Shown here piece after piece: positions 7,197 to 14,052 of a stretch of DNA of 14,571 nucleotides. A model generated the notes under the pieces. The model was not told where the DNA came from, did no database searches, and was given only the letters and a program-made list of their open reading frames with translations. The position numbers and the translations under genes are program-made. Source of the DNA: DATIHK01 sp035480775. GTDB lineage: Bacteria > Patescibacteriota > WWE3 > UBA101185 > UBA10185. Each line of letters opens with the position of its first letter. Position 1 is the first letter of the stretch. The stretch spans positions 1 to 14,571 of the forward strand of contig DATIHK010000056.1 in assembly GCA_035480775.1 (NCBI GenBank), read 5' to 3'.

Positions 7197-7979
7197 ATGC
7201 TTGTCGACTCGCATTGTCACCTTCCAAAAGTTAAAGAAGAAGTACATAAAATAATTGAAGAAGCTAATGCCGAAGGTGTTGTAAAATTTATTTGTGTTGG
7301 AACTCATATTAAAGATAGTCAGCACGCTATATTTTTAGCCGAAAAACTCGCACCAGTTTTTGCCACAATTGGAATCTATCCACACGAAGAACAAGCACTC
7401 TCACTCGATCAAATGAAAGCCGAGTTGCAGCAGCTTTTGCAAACTTCTAAAAAAATAGTGGCGATTGGAGAGTGTGGCATTGATATCTCAAACTGGGAAG
7501 GTGGGCGCACAGTAGAAGATCAACTTCCAATTTTTGAAATGCAGATACAATTAGCTTTAGAAAACGATCTTCCAATAATTATTCATAATCGAAATGGGGA
7601 TGAACTTGTTTTAAAAACACTCCAAAAGTATAAAAGTCCAAAATTACGTGGTATCGCCCATTGCTTTGCTTCCTCGTGGGAAGTCGCTCAGCAATTTGTA
7701 GATTTAAACTTTTACATTTCTTTTTCGGGGCTAATAACTTATCCTTCACGAAAAGATTTGCTAGAAACTGTAAAAAACGTTCCAAACGATAAATTTTTGG
7801 TCGAAACCGACTCTCCGTATCTTCCTCCACAAGGACATCGTGGCGAAAAGAATGAGCCAAAATATGTTAAAATAGTGGCGCAAAAGGTTGCTGAGACAAG
7901 GCAACAAACCTTTGAAGAAACCTGTAAACTTGCTTATGAAAACACTTGCAGGATTTTTGGCCCTGCACTTTTTGCCTAG
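7197..7979 (+). CDS. tatD: TatD-family metal-dependent DNase
   Basis: The protein has 260 aa, the usual length of the family, folded as a metal-dependent TIM-barrel hydrolase. The metal ligands are all present: H6-x-H8 in DSHCHL, E92 in GECGID, H130 in IIIHNRN, H155 in AHCFASS and D205 in VETDSPYLPP. TatD enzymes act as 3'-5' exonucleases or deoxyribonucleases in DNA turnover and repair. The ATG follows the metG stop with no gap (TAG|ATG) and has no SD, so it is probably translated by coupling with metG. The usual rnmV and ksgA genes do not follow; a glycosyltransferase does. Confidence 0.95.
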   Translation: MLVDSHCHLPKVKEEVHKIIEEANAEGVVKFICVGTHIKDSQHAIFLAEKLAPVFATIGIYPHEEQALSLDQMKAELQQLLQTSKKIVAIGECGIDISNWEGGRTVEDQLPIFEMQIQLALENDLPIIIHNRNGDELVLKTLQKYKSPKLRGIAHCFASSWEVAQQFVDLNFYISFSGLITYPSRKDLLETVKNVPNDKFLVETDSPYLPPQGHRGEKNEPKYVKIVAQKVAETRQQTFEETCKLAYENTCRIFGPALFA

Positions 7980-7987
7980 ACCAAATT

Positions 7988-9535
7988 ATGTATAGATTTT
8001 TTACGATTCACGAAAAAAAAGTAGGTAGATTCTTTGAAATCGCGCTGGGTGTTGCAACCTGGAGTTTTTTGCTTTCACCCGTTTGGCTAGGAATTATATA
8101 TCCACCGGCAATTGTGTATTTATTAACTTTCTTATCTATCTATTGGAGTTATTTAGCCTTTCGTCACTTGTATGGATTAGTGAAAGGCTATAACAAGTAT
8201 AAAGAAGAAATGGCGATCGACTGGTGGAACGAATGTACTAAATTAAATTTTGCCGAGCTCCCAGACAAACCTACACTTCCTAATACATTAGCCGATGTTA
8301 GACACTTATTGTTAATTCCTGCGGTTGATGAATCTGTTTATATTTTGCGCGATTCTATCGAAAGTGTTTTTGCCCAATCTGTTCCTCTTAACCAAATAAC
8401 TCTTGTTTATACTGTCGAAGAAAAATACGCCGAAGCTACGACCCAAGTTATAAAAGAAATTATGGGAGGTCGCGAAAAGCTCTTAAATAAGTTTTTAATT
8501 TATGCACATCCAAAGGGAATACCTGGTGAGGCAATTGGCGCTGGGGCTGCAAATCGTACTTGGGGAGCTAAACATGCTGTCGAAGATTTGCGAAATTCTG
8601 GCGAAAATATTCGCAATTATATTTTTAGTACTATCGATGCAGATCATGTCTTAAGTCCTCATTATCTTGCCCGCTTAACTCACTTGTACTTATCTTGTGA
8701 CCGTCGTGATTATAAATATTACACAACCGCTGTGCATTTGTTTAACAATAATTTGTGGAAAGTTCCAACAGTTATGCGCATCGAAGCCAATGCCGTTACA
8801 TTAGGTGCTCTATCAGATTGGGTGGTCGCCCGTCGCGGAACCAAAGATTCTTTCTCGGCTTATTCTGCATCTTTGCAAACTTTAATTGATGCAGATTATT
8901 GGGATGTTGGATTGGGCGTCGATGACACTATCTTTTATTGGCGAGCTTTTTTTGCCCGCGACGGAGATTTTGAAGGAGTTCCACATTTTGTATCTTATTC
9001 AGCTGATGCTGTAGAAGGAAAAAATTATTTAGATTCTTATCGCAGTTTATATAAACAACTTTTGCGCTGGGGTTGGGGTGCTATTGATTTTCCACTTTCG
9101 ATGCAAGGTTTTCTAACAAATCCGCGAGTAAAATTTACTAAAAAAGTCGCATGGACTTTAAAACATTTAGAAAAAAGAGTGTTGATGATTAATATGGTTT
9201 TTTTGATAACGTTTGGTTTTGGAGTTGTTACTGCGGTTAATCCATATGTAAAACAAACTAACTTTGCCTATTCGCTGCCAAAAATTATGAGTTATGTTTT
9301 AACTACAACTTTAGTTTTTTTGATTCCGGGAACTATTATTAGACAAAAATTAGCAAATCCAATTCCTAAAGAGTGGCCATTGTATCGTAAACTTTTTGCT
9401 CAGTTAGAAGGTCCGCTAATTATTTTAAATTTATTATCATTTTCGTTTTTCCCATTTTTAGAAGCGCAGACCCGACTATTGTTTGGTAGAAAAATGAAAG
9501 ATTTGTATCATACGCCCAAGTTAAGAAAAGCATGA
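7988..9535 (+). CDS. Membrane glycosyltransferase family 2, processive (cellulose-synthase-like) type
   Basis: The 515-aa product starts at ATG 7988, 8 nt after tatD; an in-frame TTG at 7946 would overlap tatD and adds a non-conserved stretch. Two N-terminal membrane spans (about 17-60) precede a GT-A domain with DADH (D217, D219), GVDDT (D312, D313) and QLLRW (357-361). Together these match the D, DxD, (E/D)D and QxxRW signature of GT2 enzymes such as cellulose and hyaluronan synthases. Three to four spans follow (about 397-500). It probably polymerises or transfers a nucleotide-sugar-derived residue at the cytoplasmic face. Its ATGA stop overlaps the start of the MraY/WecA-like gene by 4 nt, so the two are likely co-translated in one envelope pathway. 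The sugar is unknown. Confidence 0.85.
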   Translation: MYRFFTIHEKKVGRFFEIALGVATWSFLLSPVWLGIIYPPAIVYLLTFLSIYWSYLAFRHLYGLVKGYNKYKEEMAIDWWNECTKLNFAELPDKPTLPNTLADVRHLLLIPAVDESVYILRDSIESVFAQSVPLNQITLVYTVEEKYAEATTQVIKEIMGGREKLLNKFLIYAHPKGIPGEAIGAGAANRTWGAKHAVEDLRNSGENIRNYIFSTIDADHVLSPHYLARLTHLYLSCDRRDYKYYTTAVHLFNNNLWKVPTVMRIEANAVTLGALSDWVVARRGTKDSFSAYSASLQTLIDADYWDVGLGVDDTIFYWRAFFARDGDFEGVPHFVSYSADAVEGKNYLDSYRSLYKQLLRWGWGAIDFPLSMQGFLTNPRVKFTKKVAWTLKHLEKRVLMINMVFLITFGFGVVTAVNPYVKQTNFAYSLPKIMSYVLTTTLVFLIPGTIIRQKLANPIPKEWPLYRKLFAQLEGPLIILNLLSFSFFPFLEAQTRLLFGRKMKDLYHTPKLRKA

Positions 9536-11019
9536 AATCAAAAAAACTACTAAACTCAACATTAATAAGAGCTGCAGGTCAACGATTATCTGAACGCGTA
9601 ACTTTTATTTTCTTTTTAAATATTGTCACTATAGTTTTTCAGCTTTTATATTTATCGTTTCGATACAAATATTTAAACGCCACAGTTCCCTTTTGGTTTA
9701 CAAAGCCGTGGGGAGATTTGCAACTAGTCGCAAAATCTCATCTTTTTTATATTCCGATCACATCCATTTTAATTTTATTAGGTGGAGCTTTTTTTATTTA
9801 TTTTTTAAAGAAGTATTATGTTAGATATTTTAACGACCTGATTTTAATATTTATTTGCTTGTGCAATTTAGTATTAACATATTCACTCGTGCGTATTATA
9901 CAAATTTCTTCTACGCTTTTTGTGCCATTAATTGATCCTACTTATGTAGGATTAGCCGGTCCATTTTTGTTTTCATTTTTGCTCGTATTGCTTATTGCTC
10001 CAATATTTATCGAGTTCGCAAAAGAGCACAACATTATTACCAATCCAGCATTTCATAATCATCCGGGAATGATCTTACTTCGACCATCTGCTCGCGGTGG
10101 TGGATTTGTTTTCACTCTAGGGTTTTTATTAGCTGCATTTTTGTTTGTACCTTTTACTCAGCAATATGTAGGAATTTATATAGTCGCTGCATTATTGGCG
10201 ATTTTAGGATTTATAGACGATTATCAAAATACTCACCAAACTTCTTCTTTTAGAATATTTGAACAACCTGTTTTAAGATTAATAATTTTATTTATTTTAG
10301 TTTCGGTAGTCGTAATATTTAATGTTCGTATAAATTTTATCGCCAACCCAATCGGCGGAATTATAAATTTAAATGCGTACAGCTTTTTGATTTCGGTGTT
10401 TTTTACAATAGTTTGGATTGTTTGGGTTTTAAATGTTATGTCGTGGTCAAACGGAATAGACGGTCAATACGCAGGTATCGTTGGTATTGCGGCAGTTGTT
10501 ATAGCACTTCTTGCTTTAAGATTTAGCCCTCTCGGTGCTATGGATCTAAATAACGCAAAGCTAGCTATTATAGTTGCTGGTGCAAGCTTTGGACTAATTC
10601 CGTTTACTTGGCATCCGTCTAAAATTATGTGGGGCTTTGGTGCGGTATCGGCCGCTTTGGTTTTGTCTGCTCTGTCTATTTTGGTTAGTAGTAAGGTTGC
10701 CACTTCGATAATAATTATTTTGATTCCTTTTTTGGATGCGTTAGTAACTGTGGTGCGCCGATTGCTGCAAAAGAAAAATCCTTTAAAGGGAGATCGAGGA
10801 CATTTACATCATTTGTTAATGGATCGTGGTTGGAATGTAAAAAAGATTGCCGTATTTTATTGGGTTACAACTGCTTTTTTTGGAATAGTAGCGCTCCTTG
10901 CTTCTGAAAAATCTTTAGCGCTCATTACACTAACTTTTGGTGGAATAGTTGCTTTTGTAATTATAATGCTGAATTTAAAATCACTAACGAAGAAGCAACA
11001 ATCACAAACAGTTGTGTAA
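9532..11019 (+). CDS. MraY/WecA-family phosphoglycosyltransferase with an extra N-terminal membrane module
   Basis: The 495-aa membrane protein has a polyprenyl-phosphate glycosyl-1-phosphate transferase core from about residue 140. Its family marks are RPSARGGG (about 184-191), FIDDYQN with D229 and D230, NVMSWSNGIDG (301-311) and GDRGHLHHLL (420-429). The family makes lipid-linked sugar-phosphate from UDP-sugars (MraY, WecA, TagO). The motif set and an unlinked mraY-type context favour a WecA/TagO-like initiator, but this is inferred. The first ~135 residues are not part of the core. They hold about three spans and the motif PFWFTKPWGDLQL (53-65), and look like a separate fused module. It overlaps the upstream GT2 gene by 4 nt and converges on the DUF457-like gene with a 59-bp overlap. 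Confidence 0.9.
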   Translation: MKSKKLLNSTLIRAAGQRLSERVTFIFFLNIVTIVFQLLYLSFRYKYLNATVPFWFTKPWGDLQLVAKSHLFYIPITSILILLGGAFFIYFLKKYYVRYFNDLILIFICLCNLVLTYSLVRIIQISSTLFVPLIDPTYVGLAGPFLFSFLLVLLIAPIFIEFAKEHNIITNPAFHNHPGMILLRPSARGGGFVFTLGFLLAAFLFVPFTQQYVGIYIVAALLAILGFIDDYQNTHQTSSFRIFEQPVLRLIILFILVSVVVIFNVRINFIANPIGGIINLNAYSFLISVFFTIVWIVWVLNVMSWSNGIDGQYAGIVGIAAVVIALLALRFSPLGAMDLNNAKLAIIVAGASFGLIPFTWHPSKIMWGFGAVSAALVLSALSILVSSKVATSIIIILIPFLDALVTVVRRLLQKKNPLKGDRGHLHHLLMDRGWNVKKIAVFYWVTTAFFGIVALLASEKSLALITLTFGGIVAFVIIMLNLKSLTKKQQSQTVV

Positions 11020-11434
11020 GAACTCCCCAAGGAAGAGGCGCTTGAAATTGCAATTTATGTTGCACTCTAGCGAGAGCTCTAATTGGACCAGGAACTTTTT
11101 CAAAAAATATCTTAAAACTTGTAAGTGCATCAGGAAGACAAGCAGCGATTGCGCACAAAAATATATTTAAAGCCAAGTGCGAATTGTGCAAAACCCATAA
11201 AGCGTGCGTGGTTGCCAAAACTCCTACCGCCACAGCAATTCCAAATTCTGCCATAACTGCTAATGGACGCCAACCAGTTTTACGTGCTTCAACAGTGGTA
11301 TTAGAGTAAAAATCCCAATGTGGTACTAAATCTCCGGCAAAATGCATCGCAAATGAAAGTGGCACAGCAATAAAAGGGTTTGGAATAGTATAAGCAATGG
11401 CAATTCCAACGAACGTATGAGAAGTTAAAAGCAT
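10961..11434 (-). CDS. DUF457/YdjM-like membrane-bound metal-dependent hydrolase family protein
   Basis: The 157-aa protein resembles the YdjM/DUF457 group of inner-membrane proteins annotated as metal-dependent hydrolases. Visible marks are TSHTFVG with H6, HFAGDLVPHWD with H31, D35, H39 and D41, a later LPD (100-102), and VQHKLQ with H126. Spans are likely at about 7-31, 58-78 and 85-103, with a last one at about 139-155. The biochemical activity of the family is poorly defined. The ATG lies 6 nt after a TATATT and lacks an SD, so a leaderless mRNA is likely. Its last 59 bp are antisense to the MraY/WecA-like gene. It is divergent from the response regulator, sharing a 144-bp intergenic region with tandem repeats. 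Confidence 0.75.
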   Translation of the reverse strand: MLLTSHTFVGIAIAYTIPNPFIAVPLSFAMHFAGDLVPHWDFYSNTTVEARKTGWRPLAVMAEFGIAVAVGVLATTHALWVLHNSHLALNIFLCAIAACLPDALTSFKIFFEKVPGPIRALARVQHKLQFQAPLPWGVLTQLFVIVASSLVILNSAL

Positions 11435-11440
11435 TATTAA

Positions 11441-11469
11441 AATATATACTATGTACTTCTCTAAAGCAA
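11441..11469 (-). promoter_or_regulatory. Predicted promoter of the DUF457-like gene, leaderless spacing
   Basis: On the minus strand TATATT (11441-11446) ends 6 nt before the ATG at 11434. A partial -35, TTGCTT (11464-11469), stands 17 bp upstream. The tandem 20-bp repeats begin a further 26 bp upstream, within reach of a regulator. Confidence 0.5.
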
Positions 11470-11495
11470 TTTGCTATAAAGTCTGCGTTAGACAT

Positions 11496-11535
11496 ATTAG
11501 GATTAATTCTGCTGAATTAGGATTAAATCTGCTGA
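11496..11535. repeat. Two tandem 20-bp direct repeats, candidate regulator-binding site
   Basis: Repeat 1 is ATTAGGATTAATTCTGCTGA (11496-11515). Repeat 2 (11516-11535) follows without a gap and differs only at the twelfth base (A for T). The 20-bp period is near two helical turns, so both copies face the same side of the DNA. The pair ends 43 nt before the response regulator ATG and starts 61 nt before the divergent gene. OmpR/PhoB-family regulators typically bind direct repeats, so autoregulation is the simplest reading. Confidence 0.8.
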
Positions 11536-11563
11536 TTTTAAGCTTTATTTCATTTTCCTGCCG

Positions 11564-11569
11564 TATTAC
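11564..11569 (+). promoter_or_regulatory. Weak -10 candidate of the response regulator gene
   Basis: TATTAC (four of six consensus bases) ends 9 nt before the ATG. No acceptable -35 is seen 16-18 bp upstream. That would fit a promoter that needs an activator, with the tandem repeats centred about 48 bp upstream of the hexamer. Confidence 0.3.
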
Positions 11570-11578
11570 TGCAAAAGA

Positions 11579-12247
11579 ATGCGGGTACTGTTAATTGAAG
11601 ACGATTTTGAAACTGCCGCACTACTCAAAGACGAGATTGAACGTTACTATACTGTAGACGTCGCCCACAATGGCTCTGAAGGAAGTTACTTATCCCAAAT
11701 TAATGATTATGATGCTATGGTCGTGGACATGTCATTGTCAGACATGAGTGGCGAAGAAATTTGTCGCTTAACACGCGCCGCTAAAATAGCCACTCCGATT
11801 TTAGCGATGACTCGCGGACATGAAGTAACTCCAAAAGTGTCATCGTTAGATTCTGGAGCTGACGATTGTTTATCAAAGCCATTTTCAACTCTTGAATTAC
11901 TAGCCAGGTTGCGAGCTTTAATGCGCAGGCAGTCGCGAATTTTATATTCTACTACTCTTCAAGTTGAAGATTTATATATTGATTTTTCATGTAAAACGGT
12001 TTCGCGCGCCGGCCATCTGCTTACGCTGCGCCGCAAAGAATTTGATATTTTAGAATATCTTGTTCGAAACAAAAATCGAGTTATATCTAAAGAAATGATT
12101 CTCGATCACGTTTGGGAAATGGGAATTGAAGTAAATTCTAATACTATTGAGGTACACATCAGATCGCTTCGGGCAAAAATTGACAAAGATTACACCAAAA
12201 AGCTTATTAAGACCGTGCATAATTTTGGCTATAAAATTGACGCGTAA
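11579..12247 (+). CDS. OmpR/PhoB-family response regulator, orphan
   Basis: The 222-aa protein has a receiver domain (1-115) and an OmpR-type winged-helix DNA-binding domain (about 128-220). The phosphorylation pocket is intact: D8 and D9, phospho-acceptor D50 in MVVDMSLSDMSG, T78 and K100 in CLSKPF. The effector domain includes LTLRRKEFDILEYLVRN, EVHIRSLRAKID and a final TVHNFGYKID, as in PhoB/OmpR. No histidine kinase is adjacent, so the input is unknown. The tandem repeats just upstream suggest that it controls its own gene and possibly the divergent DUF457-like gene. No SD is visible. It is followed 24 nt later by a UbiA-family gene that has its own promoter. Confidence 0.95.
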   Translation: MRVLLIEDDFETAALLKDEIERYYTVDVAHNGSEGSYLSQINDYDAMVVDMSLSDMSGEEICRLTRAAKIATPILAMTRGHEVTPKVSSLDSGADDCLSKPFSTLELLARLRALMRRQSRILYSTTLQVEDLYIDFSCKTVSRAGHLLTLRRKEFDILEYLVRNKNRVISKEMILDHVWEMGIEVNSNTIEVHIRSLRAKIDKDYTKKLIKTVHNFGYKIDA

Positions 12248-12265
12248 GCCATAAAATCATATCAT
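12237..12265 (+). promoter_or_regulatory. Predicted promoter of the UbiA-family gene, leaderless spacing
   Basis: TTGACG (12237-12242) and TATCAT (12260-12265) are each five of six consensus bases with the optimal 17-bp spacer. The hexamer ends 6 nt before the GTG start at 12272. The -35 lies within the last codons of the response regulator gene. This is the best-formed promoter in the window, and it supports the GTG start. Confidence 0.7.
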
Positions 12266-12271
12266 TCAGTA

Positions 12272-13222
12272 GTGATCTCTCTTGCATATCAAATTATTCG
12301 CACAGCTCGCCCCAGACAATGGCTCAAAAACTTTAGTATTTTTGCAGCTCCAGTGTTTCTAGGCACATTATTTGTAGAAAACAATCTACATAAATGTATT
12401 ATTGCTTTTTTTATTTTTTCTTTTGCCGCCTCGGGAATTTATTTTGTTAACGATATTATCGACGCTCCTAAAGATCGCAAACATCCTATAAAAAAGAACC
12501 GCCCTATTGCTTCTGGAAAAGTATCCGAAGCTTTGGCTTGGGTAATTGCTTTCGTTTTAATATTAGGATCAATTTTCTTAGCCGTTCGACTAGTGGGAAC
12601 ATTTTTTACTTACACAATAGTTGCTTATATTCTGTTGCAAATTAGCTATTCACTCTATTTGCGCAACGTTATTATTTTGGATTCGTTGACTGTAGCTACT
12701 GGCTTTGTTTTACGCGTCTTTGCCGGTGGATTTGCTTCTTCTACGTCTTTATCGTCTTGGTTAATTCTCGCAACAATAGGATTATCTCTTCTTTTGGCTT
12801 TTGGTAAGCGTCGTTCAGAAAAAACAATTTTAGCGAAATATTCCAAACTAGATCCAGATTCGTCCGAAACGCGCGAGACACTTAGACACTATCCGGATAC
12901 GTTATTAGATAGCATGATTTCAATGTCAGCCAGCTTTTGCATTATTTCGTATTCGCTTTTCGCTTTTCAAGCATCTCCGCAAAATGCTTCAAAAATATTA
13001 ACGTCGTTTTTGCCTTCGATTATAAAAAATCCAAAGTGGATGATGTTAACTATTCCAATTGTTATTTATGGAGTGGGTCGTTACTTATACATTATTTACG
13101 AAAAGGGTGAAGGAGAGTCTCCCGAACGAGTTATTTTGTCTGATATGCCTTTATTAATCTCAGTTATAGCTTGGGGTGCTGCAATTTTGGCAGTTATCTA
13201 TTTACTACCGGTGTTGGGGTAA
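12272..13222 (+). CDS. UbiA-family prenyltransferase, decaprenyl-phosphate phosphoribosyltransferase-like
   Basis: The 316-aa membrane protein has about eight spans and the first UbiA aspartate motif, NDIIDAPKDRKHP (N60, D61, D64, D68). The second conserved region, YSLYLRNVIILDSLTVATGF (D137), replaces the usual second aspartate cluster, and LAFGKRRSE follows. RPRQWLKN at 14-21, NRPIASG and VLRVFAGG together resemble the DPPR-synthase branch (mycobacterial Rv3806c) more than menaquinone or heme enzymes. That branch transfers 5-phosphoribose from PRPP to polyprenyl phosphate, the first step toward a lipid-linked pentose donor for wall glycans. No epimerase (DprE1/2-like) is in view, so the end product is unknown. 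I chose the GTG at 12272 because it precedes the conserved N-terminus and follows a good promoter by 6 nt. Its last 29 bp overlap the convergent gene. Confidence 0.85.
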   Translation: MISLAYQIIRTARPRQWLKNFSIFAAPVFLGTLFVENNLHKCIIAFFIFSFAASGIYFVNDIIDAPKDRKHPIKKNRPIASGKVSEALAWVIAFVLILGSIFLAVRLVGTFFTYTIVAYILLQISYSLYLRNVIILDSLTVATGFVLRVFAGGFASSTSLSSWLILATIGLSLLLAFGKRRSEKTILAKYSKLDPDSSETRETLRHYPDTLLDSMISMSASFCIISYSLFAFQASPQNASKILTSFLPSIIKNPKWMMLTIPIVIYGVGRYLYIIYEKGEGESPERVILSDMPLLISVIAWGAAILAVIYLLPVLG

Positions 13223-13469
13223 CCGAAGGGCTTGATTCTATCGGAGCCGAAGCGTTATTAAACGGATAGGGTAAATATAAATCCGATTTTTGTGCAGTAG
13301 GAGTAGGTGTGCTTGCTGGTCTTACACTTTCTTGACCTAAAACTTCTGTTTTTACTACATCAGGTTGTTTGCTACTTAATAATCCAATCGAACTAATGGG
13401 TAAAATCAAAAGTGCAAATAACATTACGGTTAATAGTCCGTCTACAAATAGGCGGGGAAGTTTATTCAT
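13194..13469 (-). CDS. Small membrane-anchored protein with a Pro/Thr-rich outer tail
   Basis: The 91-aa product starts at MNKLPRLF. One membrane span (about 8-31) is preceded by positive charges, so the tail probably faces outward. That tail is low-complexity and rich in Pro, Ser and Thr, with two TPTP stretches. No domain is recognised. GGAGG (13475-13479) has a 5-nt spacing to this ATG; an in-frame TTG at 13481 would begin inside the SD. The ATG overlaps the last 8 bp of the upstream 187-aa membrane protein gene (ATGAATAA), so the two are coupled and may act together. Its own 3' end overlaps ubiA by 29 bp in antisense. It may be a spacer or stalk-like partner of the neighbouring membrane protein; this is a guess. 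Confidence 0.7.
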   Translation of the reverse strand: MNKLPRLFVDGLLTVMLFALLILPISSIGLLSSKQPDVVKTEVLGQESVRPASTPTPTAQKSDLYLPYPFNNASAPIESSPSVTPTPVVNR

Positions 13470-14025
13470 TGCGACCTCCAAAATCCAACACGACTTCTTC
13501 TTGACTATATGTAGTGTCAGATTGTCGCAGGTCTAACTCATTTTCTATATCCAAAACAAAAAATACCGTTGCTATAACGCTTAAAACTACAGCGACAATA
13601 AATACCCATAAATAAACCAGATTAAATACCACCATTGTTCCTGACACTAGGGCTAACAAATACAAATACGACAACCAAATTGTTCCTTGAGAATATAAAT
13701 CAAATGAATCTTGAATAAAAGTCGAAAGACGTAGGCTAAAAACTCTGGCTGTTAAGGCTGGAGTTATATGAGATTCGTGAAAAATAAAAGATTTAAGTAA
13801 AATGTATAAAAGTCCGACTGTTAGCGTACAAACCATAAAAAGAAGAGGATATGGGTTGACCAATAAATAACTTTCAGCAGGAAGGTTAAATCCCGCAGCA
13901 GTCATGTCTATATTGATTTGGAATTGTCTAGAAATTAAGATAACAGAGACAAACCTAACAGCTAACAATAATATTGCAGGTACTATAGCTTGATCAATAA
14001 GTTTTACTAGTATTTTAGAAAACAT
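13462..14025 (-). CDS. Multi-span membrane protein of unknown function
   Basis: The 187-aa protein has four likely membrane spans (about 12-32, 57-79, 116-134 and 136-158), a loop of about 20 residues between spans 1 and 2, and an acidic cytoplasmic-type C-terminus (DIENELDLRQSD, EEVVLDFGGRNE). No catalytic motif or known family is recognised. The start ATG at 14025 has no SD. A -10-like TATCAT on its strand (14042-14047) lies 16 nt upstream, within the short divergent region shared with the O-antigen-ligase-like gene. It is the first gene of a two-gene unit with the Pro/Thr-rich protein. The setting suggests an envelope role, without direct evidence. Confidence 0.7.
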   Translation of the reverse strand: MFSKILVKLIDQAIVPAILLLAVRFVSVILISRQFQINIDMTAAGFNLPAESYLLVNPYPLLFMVCTLTVGLLYILLKSFIFHESHITPALTARVFSLRLSTFIQDSFDLYSQGTIWLSYLYLLALVSGTMVVFNLVYLWVFIVAVVLSVIATVFFVLDIENELDLRQSDTTYSQEEVVLDFGGRNE

Positions 14026-14040
14026 GTGCAGGATTAATGA

Positions 14041-14047
14041 AATGATA
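14041..14047. promoter_or_regulatory. Possible divergent -10 site between the 187-aa gene and the O-antigen-ligase-like gene
   Basis: On the plus strand AATGAT (14041-14046, four of six) ends 6 nt before the ATG at 14053, repeating the spacing seen elsewhere. On the minus strand TATCAT (14042-14047, five of six) ends 16 nt before the ATG at 14025. Only 27 bp separate the two starts. No -35 is convincing on either strand. Confidence 0.3.
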
Positions 14048-14052
14048 CATCT

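Noticed and set aside
7946..7987. N-terminal extension of the GT2 gene from an in-frame TTG
   Set aside because: It would overlap the last codons of tatD by 34 bp and adds residues unlike the family; the ATG at 7988 fits the spacing to tatD.
9533..9535. UGA read as glycine (Gracilibacteria/Absconditabacteria-type code)
   Set aside because: The UGA here gives a normal GT2 C-terminus and a standard ATGA overlap with the next gene, and no conserved gene in the window needs UGA as a sense codon.
12560..12575. ATTAGGATCAAT inside the UbiA-like gene, similar to the tandem repeat
   Set aside because: It is a partial match within conserved coding sequence of an AT-rich gene; chance is sufficient.
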